This document shows, one piece after another, positions 55,481-64,000 of a stretch of 64,000 bases of DNA (the first letter of the stretch is position 1; each line of letters begins with the position of its first letter). The notes under the pieces were generated by a model. It saw nothing but the letters and a program-made list of their open reading frames with translations. It made no database searches and was not told the DNA's origin. Location: assembly GCF_014651675.1 (NCBI RefSeq), contig NZ_BMXI01000016.1, forward strand, positions 1 through 64,000, read 5' to 3'. This DNA comes from Roseibacillus persicicus. Its GTDB lineage: Bacteria; Verrucomicrobiota; Verrucomicrobiia; Verrucomicrobiales; Akkermansiaceae. The translations under genes were made by a program, and so were the position numbers.

Positions 55481-57301
55481 TTACTGATTCCTAATTTCGT
55501 GCAGAACCTCACTGACTTTTGCTTCATCAGGACGATCCGGCAAAGTGGATTTGGCAAAGGCCTCCTCGACGCGTTGGACCTGTTCCTCCGCTCTGGCCAC
55601 CAACTCCTCATAGCCAAATTCTCCCGCTCTCACCCTCATCAACCACTCTCGGTTCGGACGCCTCACTCGTAGCAATCCTTCCGTCGCAATTTCCTCGGCC
55701 ATATCGAGGAGGCGCAGGGTGTGCATGAGATTCTTGGAGTCATAGCCCCGCCCGTGCTCCGTGTTGGTCTGATAGCGCTCCTCATTGCGCAGCTCCACCC
55801 ATTGCCAATATTCGCGATGACTTTTGCAGTGGGCTTTGTAGGCATCGCTATTGCACGAGACCCAAGCGATGGGCCGGGCCTCGCGGGGAACCGAACTGCA
55901 GAGCAAAGCCGAGTCATCCTTCTTCGAAACAATACCCCGATACCCAAAACTACTAGATTCATCGTAGAAGAGAGCGTAGGTCCCCGGAGCATGCTCCACC
56001 CCGACCAAACCACAACGGGACTCCAGCAAGCCCCGTTCGTGCAACCAGTCCGTCAGAGCAACGCTGCCTTGCCCTTCTAAAACATAGCAAAAGTCCAAGA
56101 GACTCTTCCGCTTCTCCGGCTGGGGATTGACGATCTTTTTATTGAGTCCCCGCGCTTTTCGAATCTGCCCCATTGCATAATTGGCATAGGTCTGCCCACA
56201 GAGCTTGGAGAGAAATAGAGATGGCGTCAGGAGAGAGAACGCGGGAGCTTGGAACCGTATGCAATCCTCAGGCATCGCCAGCAACTCGAGGGCATTGGGA
56301 TTATTCTTCAGCAGCAACTCGCCAAAGCGACGCAACTCGTAATAGACCTCATCACTTTTCTCGTCGCTAACCTGCGTGACAGGTTCGAAGCCAAGCATGA
56401 TCTCGTTGGGCGCCACGAAAATGCCGCGCCGGTCCTCATCTGATCGCGCGTGGTTCGTCCCATAGGCCCGACTGCCCGCCACCGCATCGAAGAGAAGTCC
56501 CCGACTGGCTCGCACTCCCCCAATCGATCGGAAAGCCGCTGGACTCTCATTGGACAAAGCGAGCGTTTTTCGGAAAAGCCGTTCACAGACCTGAGAAAGC
56601 AAGGGGCGACGACCAACCGTTTCGAAAAGCGATTCCAGCTTCGCAAAAGTCGTTTCAATCACTTTATCGATAAGCGCGCTTCGGGGCATCAACTCACTTT
56701 CTCCGCTGCGTGATTTCCACTCGAGCAACTCTTCGAAAGCCTCTGCCATACGTTCACCGCGAAGGTCATTGAAGTTCACGGGAGCCGGGCTCTGATTTTC
56801 CAGCACCCACTCTGCGGAGAAGAGCGCGCGCAAAACATAGAGATAGTCTTTCGCCCGCAATTGATCGCCCTGGCACTTTCCTTTCCAAATCTGCACCGCC
56901 AAGCCACGATAATGAGACGCATTCGCGTGGGGAGAAAATGCGTCTCGCGCAGCCTTTTGCCAGAGTTCGAGAAAGCCCTTCTCGGCACGATAGACGATGG
57001 GTGAATGAAGCCACTCCACGAGCGCCCCGTTCGACTTGGCGAGCAGACCCGCGGCCTTCTTGATATCCCAGCCTCCGGGATCGAGGTCATCTTCAATCGC
57101 GACCTCAATCGTGTCGCCCCCCGGAAAAACACGGAGATACTCCGGCTCTCGGCGGGCATAGAGAAAGCGAATATCGTAGTCACTATCAGGCGAAGCAAAG
57201 CCCCAGGCCCGGCTCCCTGATTCGCAGGCATAAAGAATCGTGACCTGATGCTTGCGCTCCAAGCTCTCCAGAAGTTCATTGATATCACCCAACCTGTCCA
57301 T
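55481..57301 (-). CDS. Tandem nucleotidyltransferase (RlaP-type, two domains)
   Basis: A 606-residue protein with two predicted DNA polymerase beta-type nucleotidyltransferase domains. The first, residues 1-250, has ESGSRAWGFASPDSDYDIRF with the Gly-Ser and Asp pair. The second, about 270-560, has VAGSRAYGTNHARSDEDRRG. Each keeps a plausible metal-binding acidic motif, and DVHEAN-like accessory helices follow. Proteins with one such domain are found beside RNA ligases and repair genes; no ligase is here. Its substrate is unknown. The N-terminal domain is the better-matched copy. The start at 57301 is an ATG. Confidence 0.82.
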   Translation of the reverse strand: MDRLGDINELLESLERKHQVTILYACESGSRAWGFASPDSDYDIRFLYARREPEYLRVFPGGDTIEVAIEDDLDPGGWDIKKAAGLLAKSNGALVEWLHSPIVYRAEKGFLELWQKAARDAFSPHANASHYRGLAVQIWKGKCQGDQLRAKDYLYVLRALFSAEWVLENQSPAPVNFNDLRGERMAEAFEELLEWKSRSGESELMPRSALIDKVIETTFAKLESLFETVGRRPLLSQVCERLFRKTLALSNESPAAFRSIGGVRASRGLLFDAVAGSRAYGTNHARSDEDRRGIFVAPNEIMLGFEPVTQVSDEKSDEVYYELRRFGELLLKNNPNALELLAMPEDCIRFQAPAFSLLTPSLFLSKLCGQTYANYAMGQIRKARGLNKKIVNPQPEKRKSLLDFCYVLEGQGSVALTDWLHERGLLESRCGLVGVEHAPGTYALFYDESSSFGYRGIVSKKDDSALLCSSVPREARPIAWVSCNSDAYKAHCKSHREYWQWVELRNEERYQTNTEHGRGYDSKNLMHTLRLLDMAEEIATEGLLRVRRPNREWLMRVRAGEFGYEELVARAEEQVQRVEEAFAKSTLPDRPDEAKVSEVLHEIRNQ

Positions 57302-57362
57302 ACGAGGTCACAGTTGCGGCCTCAATCCAGGGGAGCAAGGATATTTCTGTAGCAGGCCCACG

Positions 57363-58343
57363 TCAAAGGCCGCCTTCGGCTTCGAAGCCGACTTGCTTGC
57401 CAGTGACGGGATGGGGAAATGCGATTTTCCACGAGCGTAACGCCAAGGGCTCGGCCCCCATTCCAGCAATTTCCGCTACCCCCAGCTTCCTGCCGGGGAG
57501 GTACAGTCGATCTCCAACAATCGGAAAACCCTCTTGCCAAAGGTGAACCCTTATCTGGTGGGTTCGCCCAGTCAGAGGGCGAGCCTCCACCAGCGCCGTT
57601 CCATCCGGACAGCGCTCCAGAAGCTTGACCTCGGTAGCCGCTTGCAACGGCTTTCCCCACACCCGTCCTTCGGCAGGAACATCATTTTCGATGAGAAGCT
57701 TTTCCCAGTCTGGCCAACCTTGAATTCGAGCCAGATAACTTTTAAAGACATCACCTTGTTCGAAGGAGAGCTGAACCGCACTTCGATAGTCCCTCCCCTT
57801 CACACAAACCAGGGCGCCACTGGTTTCCGCATCCAGGCGATGGGCATACCGCACATCGAGTTCGGGCCAAGCTTGGTTCATCAGCCACATCAGGGTGTTC
57901 TTGCAAAAGCGTCCCCCTTCATGCATCGGGATCGGAGCCGGCTTGTCGATGATGAGAAGAACCTCATCCTCGTGAATCACTTTCAAATCCGTCCCCACCT
58001 CCGGCTCGACCCAGTCGGGTAAAAGCCTCTCATACTGATGTCCGGTAGTAACCAGGAGATGGGGATCCGTGACCGGCTCCCCGGTCGCTTTCCGCACGAT
58101 CAACTCGTCGCGGAACACCTGCAGCCACTCTTCTTCGCTGAGCTTACCCGGAAAGCGCTCGGCGAGAATCTCGATAAAACGTCGCCCTCCTTCCTTGGCC
58201 TTGATCCGGCAGGGGCGGCGATTGACATAAGGGATTCCCCCCGGAAGCGGGTCACAACAGGCTTTCCAGCGGGCCTCCAGTTCTTCCTTTCGCGCTCTCT
58301 CCACACCCGTCTTTGGAACAGATCGACAAGTTTTGCAGCACAA
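57363..58343 (-). CDS. RluA-family pseudouridine synthase
   Basis: A 326-residue RluA-type enzyme that converts uridine to pseudouridine in RNA. The catalytic Asp is D171 in AHRLDAETSGAL. LTGRTHQIRVHLW near 265-278 is the second signature. The N-terminal third (about 1-110) is unusual, with cysteines at 2, 3, 6, 29, 30 and 45 and an S4-like segment. It could bind zinc or be a lineage-specific RNA-binding part. The start is a TTG at 58343; a GTG at 58304 is an alternative and would drop the first three cysteines. Confidence 0.88.
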   Translation of the reverse strand: MCCKTCRSVPKTGVERARKEELEARWKACCDPLPGGIPYVNRRPCRIKAKEGGRRFIEILAERFPGKLSEEEWLQVFRDELIVRKATGEPVTDPHLLVTTGHQYERLLPDWVEPEVGTDLKVIHEDEVLLIIDKPAPIPMHEGGRFCKNTLMWLMNQAWPELDVRYAHRLDAETSGALVCVKGRDYRSAVQLSFEQGDVFKSYLARIQGWPDWEKLLIENDVPAEGRVWGKPLQAATEVKLLERCPDGTALVEARPLTGRTHQIRVHLWQEGFPIVGDRLYLPGRKLGVAEIAGMGAEPLALRSWKIAFPHPVTGKQVGFEAEGGL

Positions 58344-58506
58344 ATCCGGCTCAAATAGTTAGTCACCTTTGACTACCAATCGCGGCCAATAGACCACCCA
58401 TCCGAACCTTAAAAACCTTGCTCCCACCACCTCTAACTTTCAAAAACTGAGGGGTGTGGAGAGTTGTTCCCTCTCATGAACATACCCCTAAGATCCAACC
58501 CAAATT

Positions 58507-59349
58507 ATGAAATCAACCCTCACCCTCCTGAGCCTGAGCCTCTCGCTTTCGAACTTTGCCGGGGCCCAGCTTTCCATTGAGCCCTCTTGGGGTTCGGAGT
58601 CCTTTGCCAGCGTGGCCGACCGCCGCTTCACCTCTACCTCAACCAATTTCAACTTTGCTCCCAGCGATGGCGGAGCAGGTTCACTCTCCAGCGCCACCTC
58701 CTTGACCGAGTCCCGCGGGTCCAGCTCCGGCTTCAGCGTCTTGGACGCCAGCAACGGCTTGTCTGTTCCTCTCATCCGGACCTACGCGAGCACAAACAGC
58801 GGCAACTGGGCGGCCTTCGGTTCCTCGGTCGCCATTGAGGGCTACACCTTCAATGGTTCAGCGCCCAAGACCTTCACTCTTGATGCTTCCCTCACCGGAC
58901 TAGTCTCGAACATCGACAACGACTTCGCAGGGAACTTTGCCACCCTCAGCATCTGGTCCCCTTCCGGCGAATTCTTCCCTCCCATCGCGACAAGAACCGC
59001 CGGCCCGGATGACGGCTTCTTTTTCTCTTCTTCCGAAAGTTCCTATCTTGAATTCGGTTTCAACCAACTCGACACCTTGCGCTTGGAACAGAACGGACTG
59101 AACGACGACGACGTTCTCTCTGGTTCCTTGAGCTGGACCATGGAGCCCGGCGAGACCGTCTACCTCTGGGCCAGCGGACGCTCAGCAGTCTACGGACCTG
59201 ACTCCATCGCTGATGCCCGCAATACCCTCACCGCATCTTTTCAAGATTCCACCGGACTGAGCTCACTCTCCGGCGGCGTCGTCCCTGAGCCCTCCACCAG
59301 CCTCTTGGGTCTGCTCTCACTCGCAGTGCTTTTTCGACGGAAACGCTAA
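58507..59349 (+). CDS. PEP-CTERM sorting-domain exported protein
   Basis: A 280-residue protein with a signal peptide (about 1-21, ending FAGAQ). The middle is Ser/Asn/Gly-rich beta-strand sequence with no family I recognise. The C-terminus is a PEP-CTERM tail: VPEPSTSLLG, a hydrophobic helix and a final RRKR (residues 259-280). The sorting enzyme EpsH/exosortase that processes such tails is not in this window. It is probably a surface or extracellular matrix protein, and a strong terminator follows. Confidence 0.88.
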   Translation: MKSTLTLLSLSLSLSNFAGAQLSIEPSWGSESFASVADRRFTSTSTNFNFAPSDGGAGSLSSATSLTESRGSSSGFSVLDASNGLSVPLIRTYASTNSGNWAAFGSSVAIEGYTFNGSAPKTFTLDASLTGLVSNIDNDFAGNFATLSIWSPSGEFFPPIATRTAGPDDGFFFSSSESSYLEFGFNQLDTLRLEQNGLNDDDVLSGSLSWTMEPGETVYLWASGRSAVYGPDSIADARNTLTASFQDSTGLSSLSGGVVPEPSTSLLGLLSLAVLFRRKR

Positions 59350-59374
59350 AGACAGCTTCGCTCTCGTTTTGACC

Positions 59375-59406
59375 AAAGGCTGAATCGTTCTGATTCAGCC
59401 TTTTTT
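59375..59406 (+). terminator. Strong intrinsic terminator
   Basis: The stem AAAGGCTGAATC/GATTCAGCC(TTT) pairs 12 bp around a 5-nt loop and ends in a run of six T. It serves the PEP-CTERM gene. Confidence 0.92.
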
Positions 59407-59450
59407 GCATGTCGCTACCAAACGTGCTTCAGCCTCGTCCCCTCCCCGGC

Positions 59451-60161
59451 CTACTTTTTCGCCACCCAACTTGCAAAATTGAGACACTGCAAAAGCTGTG
59501 TCACTTGGGTAAAGTTAACTTGTTCGAGTCTGGACTGATGATCGGCTGGAGTCTCAGGGATCAGGACTTTCTCCAAAGAGTCCCGCTTGCGGGCAATCTC
59601 AAGTTCGGAATAACCCTGCTGGCGTTTGAACTGCCAATGGATCTCGCGCAACCAGTCCTCGTCAGCTGGGTCAGGGCTGATGAATTTCTCAGAAAGAAAG
59701 AGCACCCCACCGGGAACGAGGGCGCGGTGGCAGCGCTCTAACAAAGCAAAGCGTTCCGCGAGAGGCACGAATTGAAGCGTGAAGTTGAGAATGATCAGCC
59801 CCGCATTCTCCATCGGCCAAGTCACCGCGTCACCTTCATGAAAAGACACTCCCGGGAGGTCGAGAAGCTCGCTCGCCCGCGCGACCATGGGCGCTGAATT
59901 GTCGATACCATGGATCTCCACATTCTTGTCCCTGGCCCCCTGCCAAGCAGCTTCCACCCCAGCCCCAAGAGACGAACCCAAATCGTAGATCCGTGTTCCC
60001 GCCGGAACATCGCGTCCCGCAACAGCCTCAATCGCGGTGAGCGTCAGACCGTATCCGGGCACTGAGCGGCGAATCATGTCCTCGAACACGCCCACCACTT
60101 TCTGGGAAAACTCAAAGGGCTTTCGCACGCCGTCTTCCACAAATATCTCGTCTCTACTCAC
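59451..60161 (-). CDS. cmoA: Carboxy-S-adenosyl-L-methionine synthase
   Basis: A 236-residue SAM-dependent enzyme that makes carboxy-SAM from prephenate and SAM for tRNA wobble uridine modification. The N-terminus FVEDGVRKPFEFSQKVVGVF and DMIRRSVPGYGLTL match CmoA well. The SAM-binding motif is IYDLGSSLGAG at 58-68, and IILNFTLQFVPL is the motif that follows. A GTG at 60161 is used because the family begins here; a TTG at 60311 would add 50 unrelated residues. The partner cmoB is not in this window. Confidence 0.87.
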   Translation of the reverse strand: MSRDEIFVEDGVRKPFEFSQKVVGVFEDMIRRSVPGYGLTLTAIEAVAGRDVPAGTRIYDLGSSLGAGVEAAWQGARDKNVEIHGIDNSAPMVARASELLDLPGVSFHEGDAVTWPMENAGLIILNFTLQFVPLAERFALLERCHRALVPGGVLFLSEKFISPDPADEDWLREIHWQFKRQQGYSELEIARKRDSLEKVLIPETPADHQSRLEQVNFTQVTQLLQCLNFASWVAKK

Positions 60162-60319
60162 GTCACCGAGAGTAGGAGAGGAGGCGTCCCCTGTCCCTCC
60201 AAAAGAAAAGCATATCTGCTCGAACTTCCCCTTCGCTTCATTCCCTTGGATGGCGAACCCGGATTTCTTCGCTTGGAAACGTTCCTCTCGGAGAAGTGAT
60301 GAAGTCGCCAAGGATGCCC

Positions 60320-61765
60320 CTATGCGAGAATCTCCTTCACCACCCGTGCTGGATTAACCCCTGTGAGTTTCTGGTCGAGTCCAAGGAAGGGGAAGGTCAG
60401 CTTGTTGTGGTCGAGCCCCAGTTGATTGAGAATGGTGGCATTGAAGTCGCGCACGTGAACCCCATCCTTCACGACGTTGTAGCAATAGTCATCGGTCTCG
60501 CCATGGGTGATTCCGCCCTTCACCCCCGCGCCGGCCATCCAAGTGGAGAAACAACGGGGATGATGATCGCGCCCGTAGTCATCGTGGGTCAGGGTCCCTT
60601 GACAGTAGGTCGTGCGCCCGAATTCCCCTCCGAAAACAACGAGAGTATCTTCCAAAAGACCCCGCTGCTTCAAGTCCTTGAGAAGACCGGCACAGGCTTG
60701 GTCGACATCGTAGCACTGCCCCTCCAGCTGCTGCGGCAGCTTCACGTGATGATCCCATCCCCGGTGAAAGAGCTGGATGCAACGCACATCTCGCTCCGCC
60801 ATTCGTCGCGCAAGGAGACAGTTGCGGGCGAAGGATCCGCTCTTGTGGACCTCAGGGCCATAGAGGTCGAGGACGCTTTGGGGTTCGTCTGATAGGTCAG
60901 TCAACTCCGGCACGGACATTTGCATGCGAAAGGCCATCTCCTGCTGAGCGATGGTCGTCTGGATCTCCGGATCCCCGATGGCGCCGAGGTGCTCTTGGTT
61001 CATCTCAGTAACGAAATCGAGCATCTGATGCCGGACCTTGCGGGTCACGCCATCCGGATTGGAAAGAAAGAGAACCGGGTCGCCCGCAGGTTGGAAGGCG
61101 ACGCCCTGATGCTTGGAAGGCAAAAAGCCAGAGCCCCACAAACGACTGTAGAGAGCCTGCACGTTGGAGGTTCCTCCCGTCCAGAACGCCGAGTTCAACA
61201 CGACAAAATCCGGGAGATTCTCATTCAAGCGCCCCAAGCCATAACTCAGCCAGGCCCCCATACTGGCTTTCCCAGGAATCTCGGTTCCAGTGCAAAACAG
61301 AGTCTTGCCCGGGTCGTGGTTGATAGCATCGGTATTGGTGGATTTGATCAAACAGATGTCGTCGATCACCGAGCCCGTATGCGGAAGAAGTTCACTGAGC
61401 CAGATGCCATTTTCGCCATGGCGACTGAACTTGTATTTGGAAGGAGCAACCAACTGCTCTTTGCCCTTGGTCATTGCCGTCACCCTCTGGCCCTGAGTCA
61501 CGCTGGGAGGCAAAGGCTCCTTGAACCGCGCCGCGAGGTCAGGCTTGTAATCGAAGAGATCCAGCTGACTGGGAGCTCCCGCCATGAACAGGAAAATGAC
61601 CCGCTTGGCCTTGGGCTCATTGTGCGGGCCAGCGATATGCTTCCCACCCGCAGCCTCCACTTGAGACAGCAAAGACCCGAGCGCAGCAGCTCCCAAACCC
61701 ATCCCAGTAGTATTGAGAAATTGGCGGCGATTGAGATGGTCGTTGTGTTCTTGATAAGGATTCAT
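60320..61765 (-). CDS. DUF1501 family protein (Tat-exported)
   Basis: A 481-residue protein typical of Planctomycetes and Verrucomicrobia. The twin-arginine signal is R13-R14 in LNRRQFLNTTGMG. The sulfatase-like fold resembles alkaline phosphatases without a formylglycine site: FLFMAGAPSQLDLFDYKP opens the domain, and VVFGGEFGRTTY with DDYGRDHHPRCFS gives conserved metal-like residues. The function is unknown. It starts 8 bp after the DUF1549/DUF1553 stop, so they form one operon; such pairs are usual in these phyla. Confidence 0.92.
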   Translation of the reverse strand: MNPYQEHNDHLNRRQFLNTTGMGLGAAALGSLLSQVEAAGGKHIAGPHNEPKAKRVIFLFMAGAPSQLDLFDYKPDLAARFKEPLPPSVTQGQRVTAMTKGKEQLVAPSKYKFSRHGENGIWLSELLPHTGSVIDDICLIKSTNTDAINHDPGKTLFCTGTEIPGKASMGAWLSYGLGRLNENLPDFVVLNSAFWTGGTSNVQALYSRLWGSGFLPSKHQGVAFQPAGDPVLFLSNPDGVTRKVRHQMLDFVTEMNQEHLGAIGDPEIQTTIAQQEMAFRMQMSVPELTDLSDEPQSVLDLYGPEVHKSGSFARNCLLARRMAERDVRCIQLFHRGWDHHVKLPQQLEGQCYDVDQACAGLLKDLKQRGLLEDTLVVFGGEFGRTTYCQGTLTHDDYGRDHHPRCFSTWMAGAGVKGGITHGETDDYCYNVVKDGVHVRDFNATILNQLGLDHNKLTFPFLGLDQKLTGVNPARVVKEILA

Positions 61766-61773
61766 GGCAGGTC

Positions 61774-64000
61774 TTATTCGCGGTTTTTGAAAGTATCGAG
61801 ATTCATCAGGGAGTGAACCAACATCGTCCAGGCTGCGGACTCCCCCGCCGCAGGCGTATTGGGAAACATCGCTGCCGCAGAGCCCGGATCGTCTTGATAG
61901 AGTGCCCTGAATTTTGCCAAGGCAGACAGCAACCGCTCCTTCTCGGTATCACTCGGTGGACGGGAGGTCATGGTTTCGTAGAGCAAAGACACCTTTAAGT
62001 CCTCCGCCATGTTCTCTTTCTCCATCACTCCGCGAGCCAGATGCTTGGCTGCCGCAAAGTACTCGGTCTCATTCATCATCACGAGAGCCTGCAAGGGTGT
62101 ATTGGTTCGCTCGCGTCGGGCAATGCAGGCATCCCGATTGGGAGCATCGAAAATCGTCATCTGCGGTGGTGGCAGTCCCCGCTTCCAGAAGGAGTAGACA
62201 CTGCGACGGTAGACCTCATCTTCTTTGGCTGGCTCAAAATTGCGCGGAAAGGAGGAAGGCATCGTGACGATTTTCCAGAGTCCCTCGGGCTGGGGAAACT
62301 TGACACTGTGCCCATACATCGCGGGATTCAAGAGCCCGCTCACTGCGAGAACCTGGTCGCGAATCACCTCGGAATCGAGCCGGAAACGAGAACCCCTCGC
62401 CAGCATGCGGTTCTCCGGATCACTGACAAAAGCTTCTCGCGGAGCCTCGGACCTTTGCTGATAGGTCTCGCTCAAGACGATGCTTCGCACCAGAGATTTG
62501 ATATCCCAGCCTGACTCGACAAACTCAAGAGCGAGGTGGTCCAGGAGTTCGGGATGACTCGGCCATTCCCCTTGCGCACCAAAGTCCTCGGAAGTCTTCA
62601 CGATTCCAACGCCAAAGAACTGCTGCCAAAAGCGATTCACTGCCACCCGTGCAGAGAGAGGATTGACGGGATCGACCAACCACTCGGCGAGGTCCATGCG
62701 ATCAACGTGGTCATCTTTTTTCAAAGGAGGAAGAAAGGACGGGGTATCGCGAGGTACGATTTCTCCAGGATTATCATAAGCTCCCCGAATCAGGACATGT
62801 GATGGCCGGGGGTCTTCCCGTTCTTTCATCACCATCGCCCCCCGCATGGAATTCTGCAGCGCCTGACGTTCGGCCTCCAACGAAGAACGAACTTCGCCAC
62901 TGCTCGCGGAGATGCTCAATTCCAACTCCGCCAAACGCGCTTTCTGCTCGGGAGTGCCGACCAAGATATAGGGAGGTTGCAAACCTTTCTTAAAGTCCGG
63001 CGTGCCTCTTCTTCCTGTTTCGGGCTCACCGTCAAAGTTATTGAAGAAGGCATACATCGAGAAGAAATCCTTCTGCGAAATCGGATCATATTTGTGGTCG
63101 TGGCATACCGCGCACTGCAGCGTCAATCCCATGAAGGCGGTTCCCACCGCCGACACACGGTCGATGACGTTTTTAGTGAAGCTCTCCTCCGGAAGAGCGG
63201 TTCCGACATCGATGATGATGTGCAAGCGATTGAATCCCGAGGCGATCAGCTGATCGGTTGTCGGGTTCTCATACAGGTCACCGGCCACCTGATACTTCAC
63301 AAACTCATCATAGCTCAGGTTCTCATTGAACGAACGTATGACCCAATCACGATAAGGAGTGAGATCGCGAAAGTGGTCGTGATGGGCTCCGTTGGTGTCG
63401 GCAAATCGAACCAAGTCCAACCAATACTTCGCCATGTGCTCTCCGTAGCTCGCTTGCCCCAACAATCGATCCACGAGCTTTTCGTAAGCATCCGCAGACT
63501 CATCGTGGAGGAAAGCGTCGACCTCATCCAGCGTGGGAGGAAGTCCGGTCAAATCCAAGCTTACCCGACGAATCAGGGAGCGGCGGTCGGCCCTTTCGCT
63601 GGGACTCAAGCCCTTTTCCTCCATTTTGGCCAAGGCGAAGCGGTCAATCGGATCCCCACTCCAATCCGAGAGGGAAACCTCGGGCAGCTCATGCTGGCGG
63701 GGTGGCACGAAAGCCCAAAAGTCCTCATACTCCGCCCCCTGCTCAATCCATCTTTTGAGAACATCCTTTTCCTCTGAAGTCAGAGGCTTGATGTGGGACT
63801 TCTTTTCCGGCGGCGGCATGATGTCGTCGGGGTCGTCGGCAATGATTCGCTGCCAAACCTCACTATTTGCCAAATCCCCCGGCTTAATTGCCTGCACCCC
63901 ATCCAGCACACGGTAGGCCCCCTGATCTCCATCCGGAATATCGAGACGCAGGTCCCCTTTGCGTCCCTTGTCCGCGTCAGGCCCGTGACAGGCAATGCAC
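61774..64000 (-). CDS. PSCyt1/DUF1549/DUF1553 protein, 5' end missing
   Basis: The first 742 or so codons present lack the N-terminus, which lies beyond the window. The start of the visible part contains CIACHGPDA, the PSCyt1 heme site (near 63975-63999). Then comes DUF1549 (PSCyt2): LPPTLDEVDAFLHD to the second heme-like CAVCHDHKYDPI at about 63100. DUF1553 (PSD1) covers about the last 300 residues, with NRFWQQFFGVGIVKTSEDFG. The product is probably a periplasmic or surface cytochrome. It forms an operon with the DUF1501 gene downstream. Its biochemical role is unknown. Confidence 0.93.
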   Translation of the reverse strand, partial: CIACHGPDADKGRKGDLRLDIPDGDQGAYRVLDGVQAIKPGDLANSEVWQRIIADDPDDIMPPPEKKSHIKPLTSEEKDVLKRWIEQGAEYEDFWAFVPPRQHELPEVSLSDWSGDPIDRFALAKMEEKGLSPSERADRRSLIRRVSLDLTGLPPTLDEVDAFLHDESADAYEKLVDRLLGQASYGEHMAKYWLDLVRFADTNGAHHDHFRDLTPYRDWVIRSFNENLSYDEFVKYQVAGDLYENPTTDQLIASGFNRLHIIIDVGTALPEESFTKNVIDRVSAVGTAFMGLTLQCAVCHDHKYDPISQKDFFSMYAFFNNFDGEPETGRRGTPDFKKGLQPPYILVGTPEQKARLAELELSISASSGEVRSSLEAERQALQNSMRGAMVMKEREDPRPSHVLIRGAYDNPGEIVPRDTPSFLPPLKKDDHVDRMDLAEWLVDPVNPLSARVAVNRFWQQFFGVGIVKTSEDFGAQGEWPSHPELLDHLALEFVESGWDIKSLVRSIVLSETYQQRSEAPREAFVSDPENRMLARGSRFRLDSEVIRDQVLAVSGLLNPAMYGHSVKFPQPEGLWKIVTMPSSFPRNFEPAKEDEVYRRSVYSFWKRGLPPPQMTIFDAPNRDACIARRERTNTPLQALVMMNETEYFAAAKHLARGVMEKENMAEDLKVSLLYETMTSRPPSDTEKERLLSALAKFRALYQDDPGSAAAMFPNTPAAGESAAWTMLVHSLMNLDTFKNRE

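Overview
The window looks like chromosomal DNA of a Verrucomicrobiota bacterium, most likely a marine or aquatic Verrucomicrobiales relative; this is an inference from gene content. Signature families are a PSCyt1/DUF1549/DUF1553 cytochrome gene next to a DUF1501 gene, secreted sulfatases, a PEP-CTERM protein, an exported pentaheme cytochrome with a propeller partner, and ECF-like sigma factors beside Ser/Thr kinases that carry zinc-ribbon and WD40-like parts.

Layout. 1-5000: the end of an unknown gene, a small membrane-anchored protein, a sulfatase, lpxI, and floA with a membrane-protein partner, then a 213-bp palindromic element. 5006-13180: one gene for a 2724-residue secreted protein with LamG, glycine-rich and coiled-coil parts. 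13576-16021: glnS and acyP, separated by nested inverted repeats. 16179-26965: nuoG-H-I-J-K-L-M-N, the second half of the complex I gene set (nuoA-F are not in the window). 27073-34792: a second sulfatase, a Bax inhibitor-1 family protein, L-serine dehydratase, and the pentaheme cytochrome/propeller pair. 34876-39008: divergent sialate O-acetylesterase and GH2 glycosidase. 39116-42377: an EEP-family nuclease/phosphatase, tRNA-Met, carA and a membrane protein. 42547-51392: two ECF-like sigma factors, two membrane Ser/Thr kinases and a secreted beta-helix protein. 51521-58343: purA, a decayed cassette gene, uppS, a PduO-type adenosyltransferase, an FKBP isomerase, a tandem nucleotidyltransferase and an RluA-family pseudouridine synthase. 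58507-64000: a PEP-CTERM protein, cmoA, DUF1501 and the DUF1549/DUF1553 gene, which runs off the window.

How it fits together. Sulfatases, the esterase, the GH2 enzyme and large exported proteins suggest a polysaccharide degrader. The nuo genes and the cytochrome proteins point to aerobic respiration.

The most unusual signal is a set of intergenic cassettes bounded by inverted repeats. They occupy three of the seven gaps of the nuo operon (G/H, I/J, K/L), the region upstream of acyP, and, in decayed form, the purA-uppS gap. Two nuo cassettes carry a gene: a four-helix bundle (S23/IVP-type) protein and a GxxExxY PD-(D/E)XK nuclease-fold protein. The third carries none. The arms of each family are built from a short unit repeated roughly every 7-10 nt. 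A perfect 12-bp-arm dyad with a CRP-type core lies just upstream of nuoG.
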